64,000 nucleotides of DNA. Origin: Morella rubra. Lineage: Eukaryota > Streptophyta > Magnoliopsida > Fagales > Myricaceae. Below the pieces are notes generated by a model. It did not search any database, was not told the DNA's origin, and was given only the letters and a program-made list of their open reading frames with translations. Location of the stretch: NCBI GenBank assembly GCA_003952965.2, contig CM025853.1, positions 26,999,572-27,063,571 of the forward strand. The letters are read 5' to 3'. Shown here piece after piece: positions 31,999 to 43,790 of this stretch (positions are counted from its first letter, which is position 1; each line of letters starts with the position of its first letter). A program made the translations under genes and the position numbers.

Positions 31999-33680
31999 TT
32001 AGCTGATCAAACCTTTTCGAACTTGGCGTTATATTTGGTCACGAAGAAATTTGAGGAAAAGGAGACAAAAAACACGGAGTTAGAAATGAACACTGAGATT
32101 ATACAAGAATTGTGGAAATCCTGCACAATAGGTTCAGGATTTTTTTTTATCTTTATTTTTCCTATTTTTGCTTATTTGATATGCAAGAATTGGTACGGAT
32201 GGTTGATTTTAAAATTATGCATCAAATTCTTGAAGTTTGAAAGAAAGAACTGGAGGGTCTCCTACAATTCCCTGATTGTTCTTGAGCATCGGTTGACTCA
32301 TCGACCAGATAGTGTTGCAGGAGAGTTTTAACGTGTTATAAGTAAAATGGAAGGCTTTCAGTAGATATATGAGAAAAGGGTCTATAATTCTAACTTAATA
32401 TCTTTTAGTTTTGTCTTTTGGTTCTATGTTGGCACGAAAAAGGGTTGTGACAAGATCTAGGTGCTTATATGTAGATTTAAAGGGGGACTTGTTGTTAGCA
32501 AGAAATCATAAAGAATCTTGCAGCTGTTTAGGAGGTCTTATTCTCACTTCACTTGTAAAAAAAATCAGGAAAACCAGCTTTTAAAACAAGGCCGAAGGGT
32601 TGAACAAAGAAGCTCAAAAACCACAGCAAAGCGACCATCTCATGTTTGAGTTTGGCAATAAAATGTTGAATGAGAAATCATGGGACAGTTTGTCCAGTAC
32701 CCAAGTCGAAAGTTGCAAGGCTTTGTTTCCTTACTATATGTAACTATACCCAGGTCTTTGTGTATTGGCAATTTGGTAAAATTATTGATTTTTCCTATAA
32801 CTTGTGGTGAATGCTCTGTTTCTTTTTTGTCCTAATTTTTGTCATCAATGTTATGGTTCGTGTTGCTTCCATATTAGAATAATAAAGTAGAGGAAAGGTT
32901 GGGGACTGTTGGTAGATGAAAGGCTACTTTTTTGTTTTTATGACTTTAATTTTTTAAGATATCTTAATTAAATTGATTTTTAATAATCAATCACGTTTTA
33001 TGTAGGACAAAATATGAGATGTTGCAGCATGCATATTCTACCACAGCCGCTGCTGCTGCTTGAGTAACTAGAGCAACACAAGAACATAATGTCTACTTTG
33101 GTGGGATGATCTTCTCTTATTTGGTTGAACTTGAGGAGCACAACCACCTTGAGCACCAGCAGCATGCCAAGGAGCACCTTCAGTTTTTAGATAATATTGA
33201 TGAGAGTGAATATATTTTGGATTAGTGGATATCCTCCAATGTAATCTTTGATAGTTTTATTTGGATCCTTGTTGCTTGTAAAATTTTGGTCTTAGATCAT
33301 GCACATTGGCTGAAAACAATCTTCGAGTTCTATAATATATGTAAGTATAATATTTGCCCAGTTGTTGAGCAAGCCTAGGCTTGTGCTTGTCTCATTGCCT
33401 TATCAAACCTTTGATCTCTTTGATGACCTCAATTTAATGGCAGAAGGAAAGATTGTGTTTCATAGTCTTTGTCGATAGACAAAGGAAATGGTAGAAGATA
33501 ATTCTCATCTCATTGAATAAATGATTACAATGGTTGTATATATACACATTTGAGATTCTAACTGCAAAAATAATCATAAGCACCTGTCGTGCACTATAGG
33601 CATAGGCATATTACAGGGTAATTTGAAACTTATGTTTCTTACATAGAAAAGTCGTCTTCATTTCAAGCACTGTACAATCC
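31999..33680. other. Interior of the Pack-MULE, unassigned
   Basis: Contains a 115-codon reading frame (31987-32331) and a short Gln/His-rich stretch (about 33090-33225) that I do not recognise. The phrase 'cttattctcacttcacttgt' occurs at 32537 and again at 33914 in the same direction, flanking the HIPL fragment on one side. Other captured pieces may be present but could not be named. Confidence 0.4.
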
Positions 33681-33692
33681 TAACAAATTATT

Positions 33693-33833
33693 CTAACTAC
33701 AGTGCCAAGGATTTCTACATCCATAAGCCCATATTTCCGGTCGAAACTTTGTATCTGAGTTATAAGGATTATCCTTCGGGATATAATAGTTTCCCCATAG
33801 ACCAAGTTTAGCAATTTCCGCTGCACCTGAAAA
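33693..33833 (-). pseudogene. Captured HIPL (hedgehog-interacting-protein-like) gene fragment
   Basis: On the minus strand, after a good acceptor (ttttcag), the sequence encodes 'GAAEIAKLGLWGNYYIPK', 'DNPYNS', then 'RPEIWAYGCRNPWHCS'. The pattern GNY.IPKDNP...PEIWA.G.RNPW.CS is characteristic of plant HIPL1/HIPL2, extracellular proteins with a glucose/sorbosone dehydrogenase-like propeller. Only about 45 codons are present. The intron boundary is kept, so the piece came from genomic DNA and not from a retro-copied mRNA. It lies inside a MULE, which defines a Pack-MULE. It is not expected to make a working protein, though it could yield antisense or small RNA against the parent gene. Confidence 0.7.
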
Positions 33834-34440
33834 GACATTACAAGGGACAAGAGTGAGTGTAAAAGATGCAAACCGCAAGAAACTATGCAGAAACAAACCA
33901 AGCAAACTTAGCTTCTTATTCTCACTTCACTTGTTATTGAGAAAAGGGAAAAAGTAGACCTTTTGGTGATTATTCCTAGAAGGGTTCTCTTATTGATGAT
34001 GCTGACCATATATTCTGATTTCATATAATCCAATTTTACTTCCTATTTGTCCCTCTTTTTCTAATTGATCAACATAGAGGCATGGGGGTAGACAGGTTTT
34101 TTAACAGCAGTAGCAGTAGCTTTGCCCAAGTAGGAGAATATTGCTAAAGGAAGTAAGAAGAAGAAGCATGGGGGTAGAAATTCAGCCCCAAGGAAAATAG
34201 AGACACAGAGATGTAGAGAGTATGACAACACCCACTTGAATCAATACATAAAGGATGTGAAGAAAGCATCAAAAACTCTCAACACTCTTTGGTCCATGAG
34301 TCAACTGATGCTCAAGAACAATCAGGGAATTGTAGACCCTCCAGTGGAATTCGATGCAGCTGGAGATATCAAATCAAATAGAAAATAAAGATAAAATGGC
34401 AGGATTTCGAATGTTCATTTCTAATGCGATCTTTCAATCA

Positions 34441-34908
34441 GATGCCTTAAAATAAGAAGATAGCAAAAGAAAAACACTACAAGCACAAACCGGCCCTAAG
34501 GTGCTATTGTTTGATCAATAAGAAAGAAAATCGATCCGAAAAGGCCAATCTATAATTCGATCGTATAAACGACTGAATCAAACCGAACGAACAAGAAACT
34601 TACTTGAGTAGCTGGAGTGCACGAGTGTGGTCTTGGAAAGAGGTAGGAGATTGTGTTTCTCTAGTGGTCGAAGCTCACAATCATGTTAGGGAGAGGGTAC
34701 CTGGGGTTTTAGGGGAAAAAGGCGAGGGAGGAGAAAAATTGGGGTCGGCGCACACTAGGTTGAGCTGTTGAGGAGCCGAGCTGAGTGCGCGCACCCAACC
34801 CCTCATTAAATGAAGTGGCACACTCAGAGCCGCAAGATCTGAGGGAACGAATCTGGTTCGTCAGTCTGGACATGTCTGGATCCGTATTGTTTGGACGAAT
34901 CCGTTCCC
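34441..34908. repeat. Right terminal inverted repeat of the Pack-MULE
   Basis: Inverted partner of 22553-22727 plus 31701-31998. Shared landmarks include 'catttaatgaggggttgggt', 'gcgcgcactcagctcggct', 'ctaaacatgattgtgagctt' and 'ttagggccggtttgtgc'. It lacks the CACTA insertion and so records the empty site. Confidence 0.9.
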
Positions 34909-35166
34909 AACATTCTCAGCCTTCTTAGCGTACCTTAGCCTTTTGTTCTTTCCAGCCACATGATTAACCTTCTTCATCGGTTCCATAGTGCCCGAAAACC
35001 ATCGAACCTGAGAGGAATTGTCAGACTCGAATTTGATTTTCGATTGCGGTGGCCTAGTTAATCCTTTAGAGCCCTGGTCTTTAAGCCCTTCAACCACTAT
35101 GACCCCAATTCTGCTCAGATACCTCAAACTCATATTGAAATTGCACAAATCTTTGATCTCAGTCAT
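34909..35166 (-). pseudogene. Split DUF3774/wound-induced-type gene, main 5' fragment
   Basis: From ATG at 35166 on the minus strand an uninterrupted frame of 86 codons runs MTEIKDLCNFNMSLRYLSRI... to ...AKKAENV, where the Pack-MULE begins. The missing C-terminus, MHFICWGPK and stop, lies on the far side of the insertion at 22514-22543, in the same frame once one copy of the 9-bp target duplication is dropped. The gene was therefore a 95-residue protein of the DUF3774 wound-induced type, a family of small plant proteins of uncertain biochemical role. It resembles the neighbour at 40670-40879 in its ending (AEKVMHLIFWGPK). The remaining frame reads 15 codons into the MULE before stopping. The body apart from the C-terminus is not conserved enough for me to assign a subfamily. 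Confidence 0.82.
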
Positions 35167-35777
35167 TTTGGGAGCCAAAATTTTGGGCCTACCCTAATAA
35201 AATAAGTCCTCAAAATTCTCTCTCTTCCCATCAAATCATCACTTTTCACTCCAAATAAATATAAAAAATTTATTCAAATTATCTTTCTCTTCACTTTTCA
35301 CCAACTCTAACACTCTAAAATTTTGAACACCCAAAATTTTAACGCTGATTAAACAGTTGGGTCAACTTGCATTTATGACAGTACTGGGAACAAAACAAAC
35401 AAAAAAGGTGTTGGGGTTGTGTCCCGGCCTTGGCCTGTGTGTCTCTTGATTGTATGTCTGGTTGGGCCTCGGTATCCACTTGCTAAGGGCATTGTACCCT
35501 CTTTACTGGTCTTTATCGGCTTGGAGCTCACTCGTTGTTGGCCCTTTGGACCGACTTATTGATTGCACCAAAATGGAAACGTCTACTTTATTTAAACCCT
35601 CCTCGTTGGATAACTTAAATCAGGCGGCGTCCAATTTATTTGAGTACCCCCGAAATGAGAGTAATTACACAGTATGATCTGGTGACAATAGAAATCATGT
35701 GGTTCTGATCCCTTCAGTTCACAAAAGCAACAAAAATGAAAGGGAAACTAAACACAAATTCTGCAATGGGTAGGGTT
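35167..35777. other. Promoter side of the split DUF3774-type gene
   Basis: AT-rich upstream sequence with a TATA-like 'tttatatttattt' (minus strand, about 35250). Beyond it is a GC-richer stretch (35405-35660) that I cannot assign. No convincing protein match was found in the 75-codon frame at 35450-35677. Confidence 0.4.
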
Positions 35778-36014
35778 TGTGAAGAACACAAAATTGCTGT
35801 GAAACAAACTGTTACAGATAGCAGAATAACAGAGCAGAAGAAGGATTGGGGCTAGATAATACACGTGGCTTCTGTTGTAAAGTTATAACAGTAGAATAGA
35901 GTTAGTTTCTTTTTCTGTTATTACAGCTCATACGAGCTAGCCAGTTGTATATAAGTTGATGTACGCATTCTGATTCATATAAATAGAATTTACAAATATT
36001 CACATACTTTGATA
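35778..36014 (+). repeat. copia left LTR
   Basis: Matches 40403-40638 with scattered substitutions. It contains 'gttgtatataagttgatgta', a likely LTR TATA region. Confidence 0.9.
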
Positions 36015-39000
36015 TGGTATTAGAGCTCTCTTAACACAGAACTCTCTTTTTCGTCTTTCTTGCCAAACAAACACATTTTCTTTCTTTCATTTTTCCATTG
36101 CAGCATCTCGTTGTAATGTCGACTCCTCTTGAACCTCCTATTATTCCTAACACTACTCCTCCAGTAGTCTCAAAGGAAGATCATCCCTCAAATACTTATT
36201 TTCTTCACTATGGTGAAAGTACTGGATCTATTCTTGTTTCACAGCTACTCTTATTTTCTAGTGAAAATTATCACACTTGGAATCGTTCGATGCTAATTGC
36301 ACTGGAAGCCAAGAATAAACAGAGTTTTATCGATGGATCACTTTCTCGTCCATCGTCCAGTGATCCTTTGTTTGGAGCATGGTGTTTTCCTGGATAATCA
36401 ATGCTGTTTCTAAGGAGATTGCTGCACGTGTATTATACATCACTGATGCTAAGGATGTATGGAGTGACATTCACGGTCGATTTTCTCAAGCAAATGGACC
36501 ACATATTTTTTAGATGCAAAAACAAGTTGCATCCCTAACTCAAGGTTTTGATTCGGTTAGTGCTTATTTCACTCTACTTAAAGGCCTTTGGGATGAGTTA
36601 CACAATTACAAGCCTCTTCCGATTTGCTCTTGTAGATGTCGATGTGGTGCTTTACGTCTTGTTGCTGAAGCTCAACAATCTGAATATGTGATGTATTTTT
36701 TAATGGGATTAAATGATTCTTTTGCTCAAGTTCGAGCTCAAATCTTGCTGTCCATTCCTCTGCCTCCTATAAATAAGGTTCTTTTCCCTTAATTCTTCAA
36801 GAAGAACGACAGAGAGGTATAACCTCTGTTCCTTCTGTTGATTCCATTGCTCTCTTGAGTCGCCAACATTTTGGAGCTCCTCGTCAGTTTACTCCTCGTG
36901 GTAAGGAACGACCACAGTACAGTCATTGTGGCAATCTTGAACACACTGTTGACAAGTGTTATAAATTGATTGGCTATCCTCCTGGCTATCGCACCAAGCC
37001 CAAGCCTCCCGGACTTGCTGCCAATGTTATTGGATCTAACTCTTCTGGTTTTAGTTATGCCGATCAACTTCTTGAACCAGTTCCAACTCCAGTTTCGGCT
37101 TCCCCTGCATCACCTTTCACTTCTGAGCAATATCAGCAGATTCTCTCCATGATCAATTCTCAGTCTCTGCAATCTGAAGGACCATCAGTCTCTTCTACTA
37201 ATTTGGTTCATTCTCATAATGTTTCAGTGACAGTTGCTCTCCATCACTTCATTCTTCTCATGTTCTTTCTTCAGCTTTGTCATTTTCTTTTTCCAAAAAT
37301 AACTTTGTCACTTGGATTATAGACACTGGCGCATCTGATCATATGATCAATTCTATTAGTCTTTTTTCTTCAGATGTTCAAACTTGTCATTCTACTGTTA
37401 GACTTTTTGATGGTCAGTCAGCCGCAATTTCTCACCTAGGAACCGTTTGCTTTTCTTCTTCCTTAGTTCTCAGAAACATTCTGTGTGTTCCTAGCTTCAA
37501 TTTTAATTTGATTTCTGCTAGTAAATTGACATCTGACTTTCGTTTCTACCTTGTCTTTCTTTCTGGTTACTGTTTGATTCAGGACCTTACCAACAAGAAG
37601 ATGATTGGGCTGGGTAGAGAGAAAGATGGTCTTTATATGTTGCAGCAAAATAATATGGATATTTCTATACCTATACCTGCTGTTGCTTCTGTTTCTTCAT
37701 ATTTCGATCTCTGGCACTATCGCTTGGGACATGTGTCAGATTCTCGAATTTCTGTTCTACATAAACTAGATTCTTCTATTACTTGTTCTCCTATTTTTCA
37801 TTGAACTAAATGTCCTTTAGCTAAACAGAAACGTTTGCCTTTTAATGACAGTACAAGTTTGCTTCTAAGCCTTTTGATCTAATACATTGCGATATATGGG
37901 GTCCTTTCTCTATTCCTACATAAGCTGGTCATAGATATTTTCTTACCATCATTGATGATTGCACTTGTAGTCTTTGGATTTTTCTTATGAAACTAAAATC
38001 AGAAACTTGACCCTTACTACAATCTCTCTATACTTTAGTTCAAACTCAATTTCGTTGTACTGTCAAGCGCATTAGAACTGATAATGGGCTGGAATTTATG
38101 ATGCCTGATTTCTATGCTACCAAGGGTATTATACATCAAACGAGTTGTATAGAAACCCCTCAGCAAAATGGTAGAGTTGAAAGAAAACATCAACATTTAC
38201 TTAATATTGCTTGGGCTGTCAAATTTCAGTCAAATGTCCTTCTCTTTTTTTGGGGTGATTGCATCCTCACTGCAGCCTACCTTATCAATCGAATACCTAC
38301 TCCTATTCTAAATAAGCAATCTCCATATTCTGTTCTCTATGGTACTTCTCCATCTTATCTTCATCTAAGAGTTTTTGGTTCTCTTTGTTATGCCTCAACT
38401 CTTCCTAGTCATCGTGATAAATTCTCATCTCGGGCTTGAAAATGTATGTTTGTTGGATATCCTTTTGGCACAAAAGGATATTGACTCTTTGATCTTGACT
38501 CTAAGACAATATTAATTTCTCGCAATGTTGTCTTCTATGAAACTCTCTTCCCATTTCATGACAAATCCTTATTATCTTCTGCTCCTCATTCACCAATTTT
38601 GCCTCGAGTCATTCTAGATTCCCCAAATTCTGTCTCAGATTCACCAAATTTTGTTCCTCCTATTTCCACATCTTTACTTGATCCTTCTCTTAGTGTCTCT
38701 ACTGATTCAACATCACCTCCCATACTTCCTTGAAGATCTTCCCGAACCAGAAATATTCCTACTTATTTGCATGACTATGACTGCAGGTTACTATCTTCTC
38801 AAAACCTTGCTCCATCTTCTCGGATTAGTTCTGTTCAGACAGGTACACCTCATCCCTTGTCCAATTCTCTTTCGTACTCTAAACTCTCTTCTCTTCAAAG
38901 AGCATATTCTTTGTCTTTCTACTGTCTATGAACCTACGTATTTTCATGAGGCTGTTGGTCATCCTTATTAGCAATAAGCTATGGCAACTGAGATTGCTGC

Positions 39001-40402
39001 CTTGGAAGCTAATCATACCGAAATCACTGATTTGCCTGCTGAAAAACTCCCATTGGTTGTAAATGGGTATATAAGGAGAAGCTTAGATCTGATGGTTCAC
39101 TTGAACGTCATAAGGCACGCTTGATTGCCAAGGGTTATACAAAATGCGAAGGCTTTGACTATTACAAAAAATTTCTCCTGTTGCAAAAATGGTTACTGTA
39201 CGCACCATTCTTGCTTTAGCTGCTGTCCACAATTGGCATCTATCACAACTTGATGTCAACAATGCTTTCCTTCATGGTGGATTACATGAAGAGGTGTACA
39301 TGTGTTTACAACCTGGTTTTGCTAAACAGGGGAGAATCAGCATGTTTGTAAGCTTCTAAAGTCCTTGTATGACCTTAAGCAAGCACAATTGTTTAGCAAA
39401 TTTTCTACTACCTTGACAGCTCATGGTTTTATTCAATCAACTTCTGATTATTCCTTGTTTACAAAGGTTAATGGACAATCTTTCATCGCTCTCTTGGAGT
39501 ATATCGATGACATACTTATAGCTTCTAATGACCTTCAAGATGTTGATGAATTAAAAGTCTTCTTAGATAGCAAGTTCAAGTTGAAGGATCTTGGTGTTCT
39601 CAAATACTTTTTGGGTATTGAGATTGCTAGGTCAGCAAAAGGAATCACCCTTTGTCAACGAAAATATGCTCTGGAAACTTTAGAAGACAGTGGTATATTG
39701 GGCAGCAAAATTTCTAAATTTCCTATGGAGCAAAATGTGAAGCTAATTGGAAGGTTCATTTATTTAACAATAACACGGCTTGATATTACTTACTCAATTC
39801 AAATTCTTAAGTCAGTTTATGGACATCTTAAAGCAGCCAATTGAGTATTACAATACTTAAAAGGAACACCAGGACAAGGTATTTTCTTGTCTGCTGCATC
39901 TGAGACATATTTGAGGGCTTTTCAGATTCGAACTGGGCAGGTTGTATGGACAGTTGAAAATCAGTGACTGGATTTTGCATATTTCTTGGTGATTCACTTA
40001 TTTCATAGAAATCAAAGAAGCAAACAACAGTTTCTAGATCATCAACCGAAGCAGAATTTAGGTCTATGGCTTCTATTGTGTGTGAAGTTGTGTGGTTACT
40101 TCAGTTACTTAAAGATTTGCATGTTTCTCATGATAAATCTGCCCTGTTATTTTTTGATAACCAAGCAGCATTACATATTGCTGCGAATCCAGTGTTTCAT
40201 GAAAGCACGAAGCACATAGAGATAGATTGTCATATTGTAAGAGAGAAAGTGCAAGCTGAACTCATTAAGACTTTACATGTTAAAACAGATATGCAGCAGG
40301 CTGATGTATTTACAAAGGCTTTGGGATATTATCTGTTCAGCAATTTGATTAGCAAGATGGGTATCCTAAACATTTATGATGTTGTTTGTCTTGAGGGGTG
40401 AG

Positions 40403-40638
40403 TGTGAAGAACACAAAGTTGCTGAGAAACAAACTGTTGCAGATAGCAGAATAACAGAGCAGAAGAAGGATTCGGGCAAGATAATACACGTGGCTTTTGT
40501 TGTAAAGTTATAACAGTAGAATAGAGTTAGTTTCTTTTTCTGTTATAACAGCTCATACGAGCTAGCCAGTTGTATATAAGTTGATGTATGCATTCTGATT
40601 CCTATGATAGAATTTACAAATATACACACATTTTGACA
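40403..40638 (+). repeat. copia right LTR
   Basis: Right-hand copy. It ends 31 bp beyond the stop codon side of the minus-strand DUF3774-type gene, so the element sits in or next to that gene's 3' UTR. Confidence 0.9.
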
Positions 40639-40669
40639 GGGTCGGAAGCATAATATGCAGGGGAAGGGG

Positions 40670-40879
40670 TTATTTTGGCCCCCAAAAGATGAGGTGCATG
40701 ACCTTCTCAGCTTTCTCAGCTTCCCTTGCTCTTCGTTGTTCATCCACGTCACCCATCTTCACCAAGTCTTTGAAGCTAGAAACCCTACTCACCTTAGAAG
40801 AGTTGCCGGAGTCTGATCTAGGGACTGCCTGAGAAGTCTTTGAACCTGCCATCATGCCGTTAGCGTTCGGGGCCATCAT
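40670..40879 (-). CDS. Small DUF3774/wound-induced-protein-like gene, 69 residues
   Basis: A single uninterrupted frame from ATG 40879 (second ATG at 40876) to TAA at 40670. The protein is hydrophilic and Ser/Lys-rich, with a charged helix (EQRRAREAEKAEKVMHL) and the family C-terminus VMHLIFWGPK. ICWGPN is usual, so the Cys is replaced by Phe. The N-terminus (MAPNANGMMAG) differs from the 88-residue members, so it belongs to a divergent branch and may not behave like WIP proteins. An 'aaacag' just before the ATG could be a splice acceptor of a 5' UTR intron. The promoter side carries the 456-bp tandem duplication at 41178. The copia element lies 31 bp downstream and may supply the poly-A signal. 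The biochemical role of the family is not established. Confidence 0.72.
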   Translation of the reverse strand: MMAPNANGMMAGSKTSQAVPRSDSGNSSKVSRVSSFKDLVKMGDVDEQRRAREAEKAEKVMHLIFWGPK

Positions 40880-41177
40880 CTGTTTAATTGCTGTCAGTCT
40901 CTCGCGCTTATGGTTTAGTTTCTTCGCTAGGTACAGAGACGATATATTTTCTGAAGACTATGCATACTACTAATACCACTTCTTTATAATCTAACAGGGC
41001 AGCTTCTTCTTTTCCTGAAAACAGAGACCGGTTTAAGAATGAAGACTTCAGGCGGAATATTTTATATATAGATCATGTGCGGCTTTTGAACAAAATCGTC
41101 TTCTAGAGCCACGGCTTCTTGCAAATTAATTATTAATTGTAATTAGAGATCACAACTCACATATATATTATAAATAT

Positions 41178-41633
41178 GCATGCAATCTATAACGACGCCA
41201 ATAGGTAAAGGAATCATGCATGAGGAAATGGTCCAGAAAGAGTCACAACGGTTATTCTCTTCCTTCGAACATAAGAAGGTCTTTTTATTCAGAGCACCAT
41301 AGCTGCGAATACAGTTGAAAGATTTGATATTTCTACCTCTGGCTACGAAGGATAAGAACGAAAAGAAGAAAAGAAAGGAATGGATACGAAGATTATATTT
41401 CCATACCTCTCTAGAGTGGAGGTGGCATTAAGCGACGCAATAATGCAGAAGAGTAGTGTGAAAATGTTTAATTCGGACTTGTCTAGGAACGTCTCGATCT
41501 AAATATTACAGAGGCTTAAAACGAACAAAGCTTTAAACTGGGACTTTTAAATTATAATTTAATAATTTATTTAGTCCTGAAATCAGTTTTATATGTGATA
41601 GAAGATAGACGACAGATGATACTGCATGCAATC
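41178..41633. repeat. 456-bp tandem duplication, unit 1
   Basis: From 'gcatgcaatctataacgacgcc' to 'gacagatgatactg'. It is practically identical to the next unit, so the duplication is recent. It lies 300 bp upstream of the minus-strand DUF3774-type gene. Confidence 0.9.
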
Positions 41634-42042
41634 TATAACGACGCCAATAGGTAAAGGAATCATGCATGAGGAAATGGTCCAGAAAGAGTCACAACGGTTA
41701 TTCTCTTCCTTCGAACATAAGAAGGTCTTTTTATTCAGAGCACCATAGCTGCGAATACAGTTGAAAGATTTGATATTTCTACCTCTGGCTACGAAGGATA
41801 AGAACGAAAAGAAGAAAAGAAAGGAATGGATACGAAGATTATATTTCCATACCTCTCTAGAGTGGAGGTGGCATTAAGCGACGCAATAATGCCGGACTTG
41901 TCTAGGAACGTCTCGATCTAAATATACAGAGGCTTAAAACGAACAAAGCTTTAAACTGGGACTTTTAAATTATAATTTAATAATTTATTTAGTCCTGAAA
42001 TCAGTTTTATATGTGATAGAAGATAGACGACAGATGATACTG
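41634..42042. repeat. 456-bp tandem duplication, unit 2
   Basis: Repeats unit 1 except for a ~30-bp deletion (after 'gcgacgcaataatgc') and a few single-base changes. Confidence 0.9.
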
Positions 42043-42361
42043 AAAATTGACAAAATAAAGGTCACAAATTCCTTGCTAAGAGCTGTAAATAAACTGACTC
42101 AAATTACTGATTAAATTCGACTTGACTTGATTTTAGCTCGTGAATAAAATTTATATAAACTTGGTTCAGTTCATTTGAAGCTCGTAATCTATACATGTGT
42201 ATATAATAGTAGCATGCGTGCGTTTAAAACAACTTATATAATCTAATATATTTAATTCTCTGTAATTTATGTTTAATATAACTCATATTTAAATATAGAT
42301 CATTTTTGTGTGTGTAGGCATATATTTTTCTATAACACATTTACTAGCATGCTTCCTTCCC

Positions 42362-42393
<32 letters not shown>

Positions 42394-43790
42394 TTTAGAA
42401 ACGCTTACAGTTCGCTTCATTTAAACACCCACTGGCCACACCCACTTCTATTGGTTACCCACAGAAATTAATGAAAACAGCAAGAGATCAATACAGTACT
42501 GACTTTTCGGTCTTTGGCTGACAGTATGAAAGTAAAATCTAAAACAATTTATTTTTGGCATCTGGCTCCAAGTGAAAATCATTAAGTATTCTTCATAACC
42601 CCTTTTAGTTAATGAGGTCTACCCACGGCATGAAATTACTTAAAAAACTACTACACAATCACCCTAATAATTAATTTCTAGGTTCATCATCTTCTATAAA
42701 GATTAAGATTGTTACGAAGTTGTAAGGCAGGAGTCATTTATACTTTCGTATATTTTTTAATATGATTAGGCTTGCATACATTCCATCATCTTCATTAATT
42801 GTTAAGATATTGAAGTTAAAATTAAATGAAACTTGAGGGCCGTATGCATGGTGTTTTAGGACTTCTTGGTGTGTATAAACAAAATGAAAAATTACGTGCC
42901 TTAAAAAAAGTAAATATATAGAACAATTTGGCAGGAACAGGCCCTTGGATAATATTGATAATAGTATGCATGCTGATAAAAAAAACTAACTAATTATCCA
43001 CTGTAATGTCTATTGCTATACCCGAGTCCTATAATGGTGACGGAGAAAGCAGAAGACGCGCGTGAACAATATTGCATGCGAGGGAGAAAAGGGTGGCGCT
43101 GGCAAAATTCTTAATTAATAAGGGGGGATCAATGGCGCTCACAGCTTGGTGGAGGAAGGGAGAGAAGAAGAGACAATGCAGAGTTGAGTGGATGTATGTA
43201 GCTGAGGTTCACAAAGGGGGAAGGAAAGGGTGGTGCCAGAAGATTTGGATGAAGGAGAAAGCGCGGAGATGATCTGAAGGTGGGTGGGTATATATGAGGG
43301 GGATTTCCCGGAAGGAACAAGTAGGGGTGACACTGATATATATACTTCTATCAAGAAATGAAAGAATGATGCCGGTGGATTCATAGGTGGAGAAGGAGGG
43401 TAGGGGTTGGGGTGGTGCCAGATGAGGTGGAGGAGTCCGGTTGGTTGGACCTTTAGATAGGGCGAGGCTAAGGGAATGACGATCAATGGTCTAAAAGAAG
43501 TTTTATACGTCGTACCCTAGAGGCCTGCAGTTTATCTTAATCCAAAATGAAAGAACGACCTGTTCTTCTCTGGATAAGTAATCGATTACCTAGTGAGGAA
43601 AGAACATTAATTACCCTGAGTCACAAACAATCAAATTAGTTCTCGTCACTCTTCCAAGCATAGCAGATCCAAAATGTCATGAGAAAGTTTTACTTTTTTT
43701 CCGCCTTCCTATTCTTTTTTAATTAATTCAAACCGAAAATAAATCCAGGTTCTTCTCTGGCATTCAGATTTTGATGTTGACATTCAGCTC
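42043..43790. other. Intergenic, AT-rich with microsatellite
   Basis: Contains a (CT)n(TA)n microsatellite at 42362-42393 and a purine-rich stretch (43075-43480). The overlapping frames of the latter on both strands (43072-43272 plus, 43139-43486 minus) have biased composition and no recognised motif, so no gene is called. Confidence 0.5.

Larger units (their letters stand above)
22553..34908. mobile_element. Pack-MULE (Mutator-like, long TIR), split by a CACTA element
   Basis: The ends begin GGGAATGGATTCG and, inverted, GGGAACGGATTCG. The element is flanked by a perfect 9-bp target duplication AACATTCTC (22544-22552 and 34909-34917), the Mutator signature. The inverted arms are 22553-22727 plus 31701-31998 on the left and 34441-34908 on the right, about 470 bp. 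Weaker inverted similarity goes on to about 32310 and 34270 (shared 'ctacaattccctgattgttcttgagcatc'). Without the nested CACTA the element is about 3.4 kb. No MULE transposase is present, so it is non-autonomous. The interior carries a fragment of a host HIPL gene. Confidence 0.88.
35778..40638 (+). mobile_element. Ty1/copia LTR retrotransposon, fossil with both LTRs
   Basis: Two LTRs of about 236 bp (35778-36014 and 40403-40638) flank gag-pol remains. They begin TGTGAAGAACAC and the right one ends TTGACA. A 'tggtattagagc' primer-binding site (initiator-Met tRNA type) follows the left LTR. Parts in copia order: gag about 36116-37240 with a CCHC knuckle, protease about 37290-37420 (DTGAS), integrase about 37690-38440, reverse transcriptase about 39000-39860, RNase H about 39990-40400. 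Flanks GGGTT and GGGTC suggest an imperfect 5-bp target duplication. The LTRs differ at roughly 6% of positions by hand count, so the insertion is a few million years old under usual plant rates. The coding region is broken in roughly ten places. Confidence 0.9.

Noticed and set aside
32000-32331. 115-codon frame in the Pack-MULE as a host gene
   Set aside because: It begins within the inverted arm, has a homopolymer-driven hydrophobic stretch, and part of it is repeated in the opposite arm as non-coding DNA.
34861-35178. Start of the split DUF3774-type gene at 35178
   Set aside because: That codon is TTG. The first ATG in frame is at 35166.
43072-43486. Overlapping frames on both strands in purine-rich DNA
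   Set aside because: Composition bias explains the open frames and no family was recognised.
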